From assembly GCF_900168325.1 (NCBI RefSeq), contig NZ_FVZE01000003.1:124001-188000 (forward strand): a stretch of DNA of 64,000 nucleotides, in the 5' to 3' direction. Below, in pieces: positions 1-9,188 of the stretch; position 1 is the stretch's first letter, and the number at the start of each line of letters is the position of its first letter. The stretch is from Novosphingobium mathurense. Its GTDB lineage: Bacteria > Pseudomonadota > Alphaproteobacteria > Sphingomonadales > Sphingomonadaceae. A program made the position numbers and the translations under genes. The notes under the pieces were generated by a model, which searched no databases, was not told where the DNA came from, and was given only the letters and a program-made list of their open reading frames with translations.

Positions 1-1805
1 CGCTTGGGCTCGCCTTTGGGATAATCGTAGAAGCCCTTGGCATTCTTTCGACCGAGGCGGTCAGCCGCCACGAGATCGATCAGCATCTTGTCACTACCGC
101 CGCTGGGTTCGCCCAGACCCATATCCACACGGGCTTGCCGAGCCACCTTGTCGACCAGATCGATGGCAACGTCGTCGGTCAGTTCCAGTGGCCCGCGCGG
201 CATGCCAGTCATCCGTCCGACATTGTCGATGATCGCCGGGGCAATGCCTTCCATCAGCATCTCGAATCCTTCGCGAAGATAGGAATCGAAGACGCGGCTG
301 GTGTAGAACCCGCGGCTGTCGTTAACGACGATCGGAACTTTCTTGAGCTGCTTGCAGTAGTCGACCGCCTTGGCGAGCGTTTCGGTGCTGGTTTCCTTGC
401 CAACGATGATCTCGACCAACTCCATGCGGTCGACCGGCGAGAAGAAATGGATACCGATGAAGTTGGCAGGTCGCTTCGACGCCTGGGCCAGACCGGTGAT
501 CGGCAAAGTCGACGTATTCGATGCGAAGACCGCTTCGGACGCGAGCACGGCCTCCGCCCGGACCGTGACGTCAGCCTTGAGCCCGCGATCCTCAAATACG
601 GCCTCGACGACGAGGTCGGCTCCGGCGATCGCCTCGTAATCCGTAGTCGCAAGGATTCGAGCGATCAGCGCATCGGCCTCTTCGCGGGTCATCGTTCCTC
701 GCGACACCGCCTTTTCAACGATGGCTTCGGAATAGGCGCGGCCCTTGTCGGCAGCCTCCTGGCTCGTGTCGATCAACACGGTCTCAATTCCGGCGCGCGC
801 CTGCGCGAAGGCGATCCCGGCGCCCATCATGCCGGCGCCAAGAACGGCAGCCTTGGTCACCTTGCTGGGCGGAACGCCCTCGGGACGACCGGCGCCCTTG
901 GCGTTGGCCTGCTTTGACACGAAGAGCGAACGGATCATTGCGCGGGCTTGCGGTGTCTGCTGCGTGGCCAGGAAGAGGCGTGCTTCGACCCGCAGGGCCG
1001 CGTCCATCGGCAGGCCGTAACCTTCGTAGACGCAACGCGCGATGTTCTCCTGCGCCGGATAATTGTGCATGCCCTTGGCCTGCACTTGCGCTGCAGCGAG
1101 CATGAACACGCCGCTGCCCGCCGGGGTATAGGGGCCGTGCTCCATCCTGTAGCCCTTGACGTCCCAGGGTTGCACGCCCTCCCCGCCATTGCGGATCCAA
1201 GCCTTGGCGACCTCGACCGCCTCGCCCGGCTCCACAACCTCATCGACAAGCCCGATCGACTGTGCCGTTTCTGCATCCATCGGCTTGCCGCCGAGCATGA
1301 AGTCGAGGGCCTTGCGCGGCCCCGCAAGCCGGGTAGTCCGCTGGGTGCCCCCGGCGCCAGGGAGAAGTCCGATAGTCACTTCAGGCAGACCGACTTTGAC
1401 ACCTCTGGCGGCAACGCGGCGATGCGCAGCCAGGGCGAATTCGAAACCGCCGCCCAAAGCTAGCCCTTCAAGAGCAGCGGCAACCGGCTTGCCGACAGTC
1501 TCCAGCGCACGCAGTGCCCGGCTCATGCGACTGGTCACCGGCAGGGCTGCGGCGAGGGTCGCACCTTTCGCCTGTCCGCCGGCCGTTTCACCCAGTTCCC
1601 CGAGATCGGCGCCCGCACAGAAGGCGTTGGCCTTGCCCGAAGCCAAGACGGCGCCCTTGATCGCGCCGTCTGCGCGGATTCGCTCAACGAGCAAATCCAG
1701 ATCGGCGACGGCACTGTCGGTGAAAGTGTTCATGGTGCGCCCGGGAACATCAAAGCTGACGAGCGCGATGCCGTCGGCGTCAACGGTAATGGTAAAGTTC
1801 TTCAT
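1..1805 (-). CDS. FadB/FadJ-like enoyl-CoA hydratase / 3-hydroxyacyl-CoA dehydrogenase, partial
   Basis: Two-step beta-oxidation enzyme that hydrates 2-enoyl-CoA and then oxidises the 3-hydroxyacyl-CoA with NAD. The start is ATG at 1805 behind a GGAGGT-type site. The N-terminal crotonase domain has CAGADL and both catalytic glutamates (GGGFEFAL and GLPEVTIGLLPGAGG, near residues 120 and 140). It is followed by the Rossmann motif GAGMMGAG and the dehydrogenase signature HFFSPVDRMELVEI. About 601 codons are visible; family members have about 700-740, so the last C-terminal segment lies beyond the left edge. The final visible residues, GFYDYPKGEPK, are typical of the second C-terminal helical domain. 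It is the last visible gene of the leftward operon, after the thiolase, which completes a beta-oxidation pair. The chain-length preference is unknown. Confidence 0.93.
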   Translation of the reverse strand, partial: MKNFTITVDADGIALVSFDVPGRTMNTFTDSAVADLDLLVERIRADGAIKGAVLASGKANAFCAGADLGELGETAGGQAKGATLAAALPVTSRMSRALRALETVGKPVAAALEGLALGGGFEFALAAHRRVAARGVKVGLPEVTIGLLPGAGGTQRTTRLAGPRKALDFMLGGKPMDAETAQSIGLVDEVVEPGEAVEVAKAWIRNGGEGVQPWDVKGYRMEHGPYTPAGSGVFMLAAAQVQAKGMHNYPAQENIARCVYEGYGLPMDAALRVEARLFLATQQTPQARAMIRSLFVSKQANAKGAGRPEGVPPSKVTKAAVLGAGMMGAGIAFAQARAGIETVLIDTSQEAADKGRAYSEAIVEKAVSRGTMTREEADALIARILATTDYEAIAGADLVVEAVFEDRGLKADVTVRAEAVLASEAVFASNTSTLPITGLAQASKRPANFIGIHFFSPVDRMELVEIIVGKETSTETLAKAVDYCKQLKKVPIVVNDSRGFYTSRVFDSYLREGFEMLMEGIAPAIIDNVGRMTGMPRGPLELTDDVAIDLVDKVARQARVDMGLGEPSGGSDKMLIDLVAADRLGRKNAKGFYDYPKGEPK

Positions 1806-1828
1806 GGGACCTCCTTCGCGTGGGCCGG

Positions 1829-3031
1829 TCAGATGCGTTCGATGATGGTTGCCGTGCCCATGCCAGCGCCGACGCAGAGCGTAACGAGCCCAGTCTCACG
1901 GTCTGAGCGTTCCATCTCGTCAAGCAGGGTTCCCAGGATCATCGCCCCGGTCGCACCGAGCGGGTGCCCCATGGCGATGGCGCCGCCGTTCACGTTGATC
2001 TGCGAATGGTCGATGCCAAGTTCCTGCATGTAGAAGAGCACGACGCTCGCGAACGCCTCGTTGAGTTCGAAGAGGTCGATATCGGCCTTCGTCATGCCTG
2101 CCCGGGCCAGCGCCTTCTGCGTAACGGCAACCGGACCCGTCAGCATGATCGAAGGCTCGGAACCGATCGAAGCCATCGCCCGGATCCTGGCCCGCGGCTT
2201 GAGACCCATTGCCTCCCCGGCCTCGCGGGAGGCGATCAGCACACCGGCCGCCCCGTCGACGATGCCAGAGCTGTTACCGCCGTGATGCACGTGATCGACT
2301 GCAAGCAGTTCGGGATAGCGCTGGCGAATGACGGCATCAAAACCGTCCGCTCCCATCCGCTCGAACGCGGGCTTCAAGGCTCCGAGACCTGCCAACGTCG
2401 TGTCCGGCCGCATGTGCTCGTCACGGTCGAGAACGGTGATGCCAGCGTGCTGCACGGGCACGATCGACTTGGCGAAGCGCCCCTCGCTCCAGGCCGCGGC
2501 AGCACGCTTTTGGCTTTCGACTGCATATGCGTCGACATCCGTACGCGAATAACCGTTGAGAGTCGCAATGACGTCGGCACCGATGCCCTGTGGGGTAAAA
2601 TAAGTGCGCGATGCGACGTCAGGATCGGCCGACCAGGCGCCACCGTCCGATCCCATGGCGACACGACTCATGCTCTCCACACCCCCGCCGATGGCGACGT
2701 CCGCCTCGCCCGAGACGATCTTTGCCGCCGCAATGTTGCACGCCTCGAGGCCCGAGGCGCAGAAGCGATGGACCTGCAGGCCAGCCGCAGTCTGCGCGTA
2801 GCCGGCGTTGAGGACCGAGACCCTGGCGATATTCGCACCCTGTTCGCCAAGCGGCGCGACGCAGCCCATGACGACATCGTCCACCTTGCCCGTATCCAAC
2901 CCGTTGCGATCACGAAGCGCCTGAAGCACCTGCGTCGAAAGTGAGATCGCCGTCACTTCGTGCAGCGACCCCTTGGCGTTACCGCGGCCACGTGGGGTCC
3001 TCACGGCATCAAATATGTAAGCTTCTCTCAC
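1829..3031 (-). CDS. Acetyl-CoA C-acyltransferase (thiolase)
   Basis: Degradative thiolase that cleaves 3-oxoacyl-CoA to acetyl- or propionyl-CoA and a shortened acyl-CoA. I chose the GTG at 3031 because a clear AAGGAG lies about 7 bases upstream; longer in-frame starts run into the preceding gene and lack such a site. From this start the protein is 400 residues, the usual thiolase length. All three active-site elements are intact: the nucleophilic Cys near residue 91 (HRFCASGLEA), the His in GGAIAMGHPLGATGA, and the C-terminal Cys in CVGAGMGTATI. It sits between the CaiB-family gene and the FadB-like gene, consistent with one beta-oxidation operon. The protein looks soluble, with no signal peptide. 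Confidence 0.93.
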   Translation of the reverse strand: MREAYIFDAVRTPRGRGNAKGSLHEVTAISLSTQVLQALRDRNGLDTGKVDDVVMGCVAPLGEQGANIARVSVLNAGYAQTAAGLQVHRFCASGLEACNIAAAKIVSGEADVAIGGGVESMSRVAMGSDGGAWSADPDVASRTYFTPQGIGADVIATLNGYSRTDVDAYAVESQKRAAAAWSEGRFAKSIVPVQHAGITVLDRDEHMRPDTTLAGLGALKPAFERMGADGFDAVIRQRYPELLAVDHVHHGGNSSGIVDGAAGVLIASREAGEAMGLKPRARIRAMASIGSEPSIMLTGPVAVTQKALARAGMTKADIDLFELNEAFASVVLFYMQELGIDHSQINVNGGAIAMGHPLGATGAMILGTLLDEMERSDRETGLVTLCVGAGMGTATIIERI

Positions 3032-3050
3032 GTTGATCTCCTTGGGCGGC

Positions 3051-4094
3051 TCAACGCCCCGGCGCACGCGGGGCGGGGGCGGGTGTCAGTGAAAATCGGG
3101 GTGCCGGCGCGGGCTGACAGACGCCATCCAGCTCGATGAAGGCGCAGCGCTCGCGGTTTTGCGCATGGTTTGGCGCTTCATTGAAATCGAGGACGGGGGC
3201 AAAACACACATCTGTGCCTTCCATGATCTCGCACCACTCCTGCCGCGTCTTGCTTGCGAAGACTGCGGAGAGACGCTCGCGGCGGGCTTCAAGCGTTGCC
3301 GGATCGTTCTGCTCGGCAAAGATCGGATCCTCCGCGAGCCCGGTCTTCTCAAGCAGCTGCGCATAGAACTGCGGCTCGATGGAACCAATGGCGACATACT
3401 TGCCGTCGGCCGTCTCGTAGGTGTCGTAGTAGGGGGCGCCGGTATCGAGATAATTTGTCCCGCGCTCGTCGTTCCAGATTCCCTGATTGCGAAAACCCCA
3501 GATCATGCTCATCTGAAGCGACGCACCATCGGTCATCGCGCAATCGATTACCTGCCCCTGCCCGGTGCGCCGCGCGGACAGGATCCCCGCAAGCAAGCCG
3601 AAAGCCATCATCATGCCACCGCCGCCGAAATCGCCGACCATGTTGATGGGCGGGGTCGGCTTCTCCCCGGTGCGGCCGAAAGCATTGAGGGCGCCGGTGA
3701 GCGCGATGTAATTGATGTCGTGCCCGGCTGCCTTGGCGAGCCTGCCCTCTTGCCCCCAGCCGGTCACCCGACCATAGACAAGACGCGGATTGTCCTTGAG
3801 CAGGACTTCAGGGCCAAGTCCGAGACGCTCCATAACCCCGGGCCTGAACCCTTCTATCAGCGCATCGGCTGAGCGAACCAGTTCGCGCAAGGCTTCGATT
3901 GCAGCCGGATCTTTCAGGTCCAGCGCAATCCGCGTGCGAGAACGGGCCAGCACATCCGTGCTGTCGACAACGAAGCCGGGCCGCTCCACGCGGATCACTT
4001 CGGCTCCGTGATCGGCCAGCATCATCCCCGCGAACGGGCCGGGACCGATCCCGGCCAGTTCGACGATCTTCAGTCCTTCGAGGGCTCCTGCCAT
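3051..4094 (-). CDS. CaiB/BaiF family CoA transferase, alpha-methylacyl-CoA racemase-like
   Basis: Class III CoA-transferase fold. The opening (LEGLKIVELAGIGPGPFAGMMLADHGAEV, split here for length: LKIVELAGIGPGPF then GMMLADHGAEV) is the signature of the alpha-methylacyl-CoA racemase branch, which interconverts 2R- and 2S-methylacyl-CoA so that dehydrogenases can act. GHDINYIALTGAL carries the expected active-site Asp. At 347 residues it is slightly short, but both ends look natural. It is placed between the TonB receptor and the thiolase with gaps of 8 and 19 bases, so it is almost certainly co-transcribed. A racemase next to thiolase and FadB-like genes suggests a methyl-branched intermediate. 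An ordinary CoA transferase role cannot be excluded from sequence alone. Confidence 0.87.
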   Translation of the reverse strand: MAGALEGLKIVELAGIGPGPFAGMMLADHGAEVIRVERPGFVVDSTDVLARSRTRIALDLKDPAAIEALRELVRSADALIEGFRPGVMERLGLGPEVLLKDNPRLVYGRVTGWGQEGRLAKAAGHDINYIALTGALNAFGRTGEKPTPPINMVGDFGGGGMMMAFGLLAGILSARRTGQGQVIDCAMTDGASLQMSMIWGFRNQGIWNDERGTNYLDTGAPYYDTYETADGKYVAIGSIEPQFYAQLLEKTGLAEDPIFAEQNDPATLEARRERLSAVFASKTRQEWCEIMEGTDVCFAPVLDFNEAPNHAQNRERCAFIELDGVCQPAPAPRFSLTPAPAPRAPGR

Positions 4095-4102
4095 GGCCAG
4101 TC

Positions 4103-6310
4103 CTAGAAGCTCAGTCCCAGTTGCACGCCGAATTCGCGGGGTGGCTGGTATGCACGTAGGGCGAGAAGCGACCCCAGCGAGAAGCTGTTGTTCATGAGGT
4201 TGAGGTCGCTCAGGTTCTTGCCGTAAAGCGAGACGCGCCAGTGCTCATCCAGGGACTGGAAACCGATGCTGGCATCGAAAGATACGTTCTTGGGTCGTAT
4301 GAAGGCGTCGGTCTGCACGTTCAGCGGCGTGAAGCTCGTGTAGATCCGGCTCTGGTAACGGCCGCTGCCCTGGAAGGTGAAGGTGCCGAGGTCCGTTTCA
4401 AGTTCGTAAGTGCCGGTCAGGCTGGCGTTCCACTTGGGGGCGAAGCTGAGCGGAAGGTTCGAACGGTCGATCTCGCCAAGCCCATCGCCCAGGTTGGCCG
4501 TGAAGTCGTTGAAGTGCGCATCGAGATAACCGAAGGTTCCGGTCACGGTCAGGCCGCGCACCGGCCTTGCCGTAAGTTCACCCTCGACACCGCGAAGGGT
4601 CGCGCTGGCCGCATTCGTCGTCAACGTCTGGTTGATCGTTGTGCCCGGCAGAACCTGCTGAACCGACTGCTGCATGTCGGAGTAGTCGGCAGTGAAGATC
4701 GCCAAGTTGGCAATCAGCCTGTTGCCGAACCAGGAGCTCTTCAGGCCACCTTCGAAGCTGTCGACATGCTCAGCGTCGTAAGGACCGACGACATCGAAAT
4801 TACCGGCTCGCCCGTTAAACCCGCCGGAACGATATCCGCGGGAATACTGCACGTAGGTCAACAGCGATTTCGTCCACTGGTAGCTGATTGCCGCTTTGGG
4901 CGAAAAGTCATTGAACGGCTTCGAGAAGGTCTGCGACGCGGGATAGAACAAGGGCTGAATCGTGAAGCGCTTTCTATCGTGGCTATACCGACCACCGACG
5001 GTCAGCGTAAGCCGATCCGTTACCTTGTAATCGATCTGTCCGAATACGGCGTAGGACTTCGAAGTCTGGGCCGTAATCAGCTTCGACCCGGCGTCCTCGC
5101 CCCCGAAAATGAGACCGGTCTGCGCGGTATCGTTGTTGTAGCGCTGCCAGAGATAGTACAGGCCAAAGACATAGGTCAGGGGGCTGCCGTCATTGTCGGA
5201 AGCGACGCGCAGTTCCTCGCTGAACTGACGATGCCTTTCGTGATTGGCAATGTTGAGAAAGCTGATCGGTGTACCATCGAAATCGCTATCCACCGCGCTG
5301 GCAGTGCGGCGATATCCGGTGATCGATGTGAGCTTCACTCCACCCGGCGCCCAGTTCAACTGGAGCGTCTCGCCGGTCGTCCTGATGTCCGCGCGCATAT
5401 CGCCGTCCGGAAACCCGTTGACGTTGGTATGGTAAGGCGGTTGATCCGGATCGGCGGGGTAGCCGTAGGCCGGCAGCACCATGCCGGGCAGGCTGACATT
5501 GGTCAGCGGCGTTCCCGTGCCCTTTTCGTCACTGTGGTCGACGATCAGCGTCGCATCGAAGTTATAGGCGGGCGTCAGAACCAGAGTGCCGCGCACGCCG
5601 GATACATTGCGCTTGCCAAGACGACGGCCGTCACCGCCCTCGTAATCGTTGTGATAGAAGCCGGAATAGTGGGTTTCGAGCATCGAGACTCGCAGTTTGA
5701 GCAAGTCTTCGATAACCGGACCTTCGATCGAGCCGCGAAACTCCCGTCGACCATAGCTTCCCAATGTACCGAGCGCTTCAACCGCGAGCCTGTCACCCGG
5801 AAGCTTGGTCCTCAGGCTCACAACACCGCCGATCGTGTTACGGCCGTAGAGGGTCCCCTGCGGACCGCGCAGGATCGAGACCTGGTCGATATCGTAGAAG
5901 TCCTGAACGGTACCGACGTTACGAGCCTGGTACACTCCGTCCACCTCAACACCGACAGTGGGTTCGGTGGCGGACTGGACATCGGAATATCCAAGTCCAC
6001 GAATGGCATAGGTGCCGGCAATGGGAATGGCTCCGACCGGCTCGAGAATGACGTTGGGAATCTTGCCGTCGAGGTTCGTAACCGATTGAACGACAGCATT
6101 CTTGAGCTGGCTGGAATCGAGGGCCGAGACTGCGAGAGGGACGTCCTGCAGATTTTGGGCCCGGCGCTGCGCGGTCACAACAATTGCCGGTACTTCTTCG
6201 GACATCGCCGGCTTGCCGTCATCTACGGCCGCTTCCTGGGCGTGCACACCGGAAGCAAGCGCCATCGCCATCATCGAACATCCGGCCAGGCTGAAATAGG
6301 TGCGAGTCAT
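4103..6310 (-). CDS. TonB-dependent outer-membrane receptor
   Basis: Outer-membrane beta-barrel for active uptake of a large or hydrophobic substrate, energised by TonB-ExbBD (not in this window). The signal peptide covers about the first 25 residues, ending in VHAQ. The plug domain opens with IVVTAQRRAQNLQDVPLAV, the form common in the large sphingomonad receptor family. The barrel ends in a terminal Phe (QLGLSF), as outer-membrane insertion requires. A TTG three bases further upstream is also in frame, but ATG at 6310 has better spacing from GGAGAGG. Length 735 residues is typical. It heads the set racemase, thiolase, FadB-like protein, and a 15-bp palindrome lies 75 bases upstream, so uptake and breakdown are probably induced together. 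The ligand is unknown. Confidence 0.93.
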   Translation of the reverse strand: MTRTYFSLAGCSMMAMALASGVHAQEAAVDDGKPAMSEEVPAIVVTAQRRAQNLQDVPLAVSALDSSQLKNAVVQSVTNLDGKIPNVILEPVGAIPIAGTYAIRGLGYSDVQSATEPTVGVEVDGVYQARNVGTVQDFYDIDQVSILRGPQGTLYGRNTIGGVVSLRTKLPGDRLAVEALGTLGSYGRREFRGSIEGPVIEDLLKLRVSMLETHYSGFYHNDYEGGDGRRLGKRNVSGVRGTLVLTPAYNFDATLIVDHSDEKGTGTPLTNVSLPGMVLPAYGYPADPDQPPYHTNVNGFPDGDMRADIRTTGETLQLNWAPGGVKLTSITGYRRTASAVDSDFDGTPISFLNIANHERHRQFSEELRVASDNDGSPLTYVFGLYYLWQRYNNDTAQTGLIFGGEDAGSKLITAQTSKSYAVFGQIDYKVTDRLTLTVGGRYSHDRKRFTIQPLFYPASQTFSKPFNDFSPKAAISYQWTKSLLTYVQYSRGYRSGGFNGRAGNFDVVGPYDAEHVDSFEGGLKSSWFGNRLIANLAIFTADYSDMQQSVQQVLPGTTINQTLTTNAASATLRGVEGELTARPVRGLTVTGTFGYLDAHFNDFTANLGDGLGEIDRSNLPLSFAPKWNASLTGTYELETDLGTFTFQGSGRYQSRIYTSFTPLNVQTDAFIRPKNVSFDASIGFQSLDEHWRVSLYGKNLSDLNLMNNSFSLGSLLALRAYQPPREFGVQLGLSF

Positions 6311-6384
6311 CAATCCTCTCCATCACAGACCCCTTCTTCATTCTGGAAGGGTCGAGCCGGACCATGCTCACGTTGCACCTTCAT

Positions 6385-6399
6385 GTCAAATCTTTTGAC
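6385..6399. promoter_or_regulatory. Putative MarR operator, site A
   Basis: GTCAAATCTTTTGAC, a perfect palindrome with 6-bp arms (GTCAAA/TTTGAC) and a 3-bp spacer, upstream of the TonB receptor start at 6310. On the minus strand the right part reads TTGACA and could be a -35 box, so a bound repressor would block transcription. Four related 15-mers lie in other promoter regions at 10576, 14279, 18253 and 19335. A further half-site, TTTTGAC, lies at 6415-6421. Confidence 0.7.
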
Positions 6400-6470
6400 G
6401 TTTAATATCTATTATTTTGACGAATAACAAAGGGGAGTGAGGCCACTGCCGGCCCGTCGGCAAGAATTCT

Positions 6471-7541
6471 TCAACGATTATAGGCGGTAGACGCACCGGG
6501 GCGAGGCCAGCGCAGCCGGTAGAGGCGACCGGAACTGGACGCGGTCGCCCAGGCATCACGCATGTCTTTGCCCCCGAAGCAGATATTCGTGATACCGATC
6601 TCAGGGAAGGCGATGTGTTCGTGCGCCCCGTCGGGGGCGATTACCGTCAGCCCACCCTCAATAAGGGTGCCGACGACGACTCGCCCATCGCGTTCGACTG
6701 CAAGGCTGTCGAAGTAGCAGTAGCCGGGCATCGTCAGGACAAGTCGTCCCGGCAGCCATGGAACGCTCGCCTGTGCGACTTGCCCCGGCCCTGAAATTTC
6801 GGCAGCCCAAAGACGCGCGGTGGGCGTTTCGGCCCAGTAAAGCGTCTTCTCGTCGGGAGACAGACCAATACCGTTGGGACCGTTCAGTCCGCCCAATGCC
6901 TGGCGGATACCGCTCCCATCGGCCTTTGCGTAATAAATATAGCCGATGTCGACACGGTCTTCACTTGTCTTGCCAAAATCGGTGAACCAGAAGCCGCCTT
7001 GCGTATCGAATACGATATCGTTGGGCCCGCGCAAGGCGCGGCCTTCGCAGGCGGTATAAAGCGTCTCGACGCGACCGCTCTCGGGATCGACCCGCTGGAT
7101 CGAACCACCCCGATAATCGCTCGGCACACCATGAGGCATGAGTTGCCCGCCTTCGAGCTCAGACCATGCAAAGCCGCCGTTATTGCAGACGTAGATCATG
7201 CCGTCCGGTCCGATCGCTGCGCCATTCGGACCGCCGCCGGTTTCCGCCACCGGACTGACAGCGCCATTCATCGCCACTCGCAACAAACGACCGCCGTGGG
7301 TATCCACAACGATGACCGAACCATCAGCCATGGCAATAGGGCCTTCGGGGAAGCCAAGGCCCTCGGCAACAATCTCCAGTTCCATGTACGATCCTCTCTG
7401 TGCCAGGCTCGTTCCGCCCGGGTTTTCCTTATGTTTCGCTGCCGCCTCAAGAGGCCGCAGGAGCAGGCACGCGGCAAGTCCGCCAATGAATTGCTGGCGG
7501 GTCAACGTAACACCAGCGACAGCTTCAGAGCATCTGCGCAT
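6471..7541 (-). CDS. SMP-30/gluconolactonase family protein, probably exported
   Basis: Six-bladed propeller of the SMP-30/gluconolactonase/LRE family; members hydrolyse lactones using a bound divalent metal. Typical motifs are visible: GFPEGPIAMADGSVIVVD (with the metal-binding Glu), GGPNGAAIGPDG, RGPNDIVFD and GPNGIGLSPDE. The start is uncertain. ATG at 7541 overlaps the end of the SDR gene and adds a Tat-like leader (TRQQFIGGLAACLLL, with one of the two arginines replaced). An internal ATG at 7385 has the better ribosome site, AGAGAGGAT, and would give a cytosolic 304-residue form. I kept the long form because a chance signal-like sequence in that frame is unlikely. It probably opens a lactone made during breakdown of the imported compound. 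Confidence 0.82.
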   Translation of the reverse strand: MRRCSEAVAGVTLTRQQFIGGLAACLLLRPLEAAAKHKENPGGTSLAQRGSYMELEIVAEGLGFPEGPIAMADGSVIVVDTHGGRLLRVAMNGAVSPVAETGGGPNGAAIGPDGMIYVCNNGGFAWSELEGGQLMPHGVPSDYRGGSIQRVDPESGRVETLYTACEGRALRGPNDIVFDTQGGFWFTDFGKTSEDRVDIGYIYYAKADGSGIRQALGGLNGPNGIGLSPDEKTLYWAETPTARLWAAEISGPGQVAQASVPWLPGRLVLTMPGYCYFDSLAVERDGRVVVGTLIEGGLTVIAPDGAHEHIAFPEIGITNICFGGKDMRDAWATASSSGRLYRLRWPRPGASTAYNR

Positions 7542-8310
7542 CGTCGATCGCGATCACGCTGCCTGTGACATAAGCCGCTGCATCCGAGGTAAGGTGGAGA
7601 ACATTGGGCAGGATTGCGTCCGCGGGCATGAGGCGCGAGCGCGGAAGGCGCTCGATCATGCGTTTGCCCGAAGCGCTTTCGAACCACTCCTCGTTGATGT
7701 CGGTCAGCATGTAGCCGGGGCACAGGGCATTCACACTAATGCCAGCCTTGACCCATTCCTTGGCGAAGGCCCTTGCCAGCATGACCGCCGAGGCTTTCGA
7801 GGCGCAGTAGGCGACGAGGCCATGCAGGGCATTGAGCCCACCGACCGAGGCGAGGACCACTATACGCCCGCGCTGAGCCATGCCGTCCGATGCCAGGAGT
7901 CGCTTGCCGCCCTCGCGCACCGTCAGGAATACGCCACGGCAATTGACCGATTGGATGGCATCAAAGTCCTCGATCGGCAAATCGACCGCCATGCCCGATG
8001 AATTGACCCCGGCATTTGCAATAACAGTGTCGACAAGGCCGAAATGCGCTTCTGCCATGTCGAAGGCGGCGACCACGGAAGCCTCGTCGCGAACGTCGAG
8101 AGGAACCGCCAGCGCCTCTCCGCCGTTGCTCCGGATCTCCTCAACCAGGGATTCCAGGCGGTCGACACGCCGGGCAGCAACGACGACACGCGCACCTGCC
8201 GCTGCAAGCGCTCGAGCGAAGAGCGCCCCCAAACCGGAAGAGCCGCCGGTAATCATCACGGTGCGGCCCTCGTGCGTGCGGGCCATATCGTTCTTGTCGG
8301 TCAATGACAT
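7525..8310 (-). CDS. Short-chain dehydrogenase/reductase (classical SDR)
   Basis: NAD(P)-dependent alcohol/ketone oxidoreductase of 261 residues. The cofactor site is GGSSGLGA, the structural motif is ANAG, and the catalytic motif is YCASK with the matching Ser in VLASVGG. The AARR stretch after the second strand would favour NADP, which is an inference. The start codon overlaps the stop of the lyase gene (TAATG), so translation is coupled. Position between the lyase and the lactonase suggests that it interconverts a hydroxyl and a keto intermediate of the same pathway; substrate unknown. Confidence 0.9.
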   Translation of the reverse strand: MSLTDKNDMARTHEGRTVMITGGSSGLGALFARALAAAGARVVVAARRVDRLESLVEEIRSNGGEALAVPLDVRDEASVVAAFDMAEAHFGLVDTVIANAGVNSSGMAVDLPIEDFDAIQSVNCRGVFLTVREGGKRLLASDGMAQRGRIVVLASVGGLNALHGLVAYCASKASAVMLARAFAKEWVKAGISVNALCPGYMLTDINEEWFESASGKRMIERLPRSRLMPADAILPNVLHLTSDAAAYVTGSVIAIDDAQML

Positions 8311-9188
8311 TATTCCGTTCCTCTGGATGCACGCATAAGCGCGCTTGTTCTGCTGCGTCCAAGCCGCCCGTTCAGCCAGTATGCGGCATCGACAAGGGCC
8401 TCGAGATCGAGCGGGAGCTGGTCGCCCAGCGCATAGACGACATCTTCGCTTGCCACGTTACCTGCGGCACCGGGCGCGAAAGGGCAGCCACCGGTCCCGC
8501 CGATGGCTGCATCGACGGTAACCGCCCCTGCCGCCACCGCCGCGACGGCATTTGCGACGCCCGTTCCGCGGGTGTCGTGAAAATGAACGCGGATCGGCAA
8601 CGATCCCACTGCCGCTTTCACTTGTGAGACCAACTTCGTCACCTCGACAGGCCGGGCAACGCCGATCGTGTCGGCCAGTGCAATTTCACGAACGCCGAGA
8701 GCGGCCAGCGCACGCGCCATAGCTTCCACGCGCGCCGGATCTACCTGGCCGGTAATGGGGCACCCGAAAGCCACTGCAATTGTTGCCTGGGCAGGCCGCT
8801 GCGCTTCCTCGGCCATGGCTACGACGCGCATCGCCATAGCAAGGCTTTCCTCGCTCGACTGACCTTGGTTGGCGATGCCGAAACGATCGCTGGCCACACA
8901 CACAATGCCCAGTTCATCAATGCCGCTGGCAATGGCACGTGCGGCACCGCGCTCGTTCAGGACGAGACCGATATGCGTCACACCATTGTCTCGGGGCAAT
9001 CCGGCAACGACCGCCTCGGCATCCGCCATCTGCGGAACCCGCTTGGGGTTCACGAAACTCGCCACCTCGATACGGCGCGCGCCGGCAGCTGTGGCCCTGG
9101 CGATAAGGGCAAGCTTGTCCTCAGTTGAAAGGACGGTTTTCTCGTTCTGCAAGCCGTCCCGTGGGGAAACCTCGACCAGTTCGATCAT
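8310..9188 (-). CDS. mvaB: Hydroxymethylglutaryl-CoA lyase family protein
   Basis: DRE-TIM metallolyase. HMG-CoA lyases split 3-hydroxy-3-methylglutaryl-CoA into acetyl-CoA and acetoacetate, the last step of leucine and acyclic-terpenoid breakdown. The start of the barrel reads VEVSPRDGLQNE, the metal-binding region HFHDTRGTG, and the active-site Cys loop GGTGGCPFAPGAAGN matches the lyase signature. At 292 residues it has the normal bacterial length. It overlaps the genes on both sides by a few bases, so it sits inside one tight operon. The wider family also cleaves other 3-hydroxy-3-alkyl acyl-CoAs, so the true substrate could be a larger tertiary hydroxyacyl-CoA. The symbol is by family only. 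Confidence 0.9.
   Translation of the reverse strand: MIELVEVSPRDGLQNEKTVLSTEDKLALIARATAAGARRIEVASFVNPKRVPQMADAEAVVAGLPRDNGVTHIGLVLNERGAARAIASGIDELGIVCVASDRFGIANQGQSSEESLAMAMRVVAMAEEAQRPAQATIAVAFGCPITGQVDPARVEAMARALAALGVREIALADTIGVARPVEVTKLVSQVKAAVGSLPIRVHFHDTRGTGVANAVAAVAAGAVTVDAAIGGTGGCPFAPGAAGNVASEDVVYALGDQLPLDLEALVDAAYWLNGRLGRSRTSALMRASRGTE

Noticed and set aside
4241..6427. Long open frame (728 codons) on the plus strand across the TonB receptor
   Set aside because: It runs opposite a gene with a signal peptide, plug motif and C-terminal Phe, and its own translation shows no family motif; GC-rich shadow frame.
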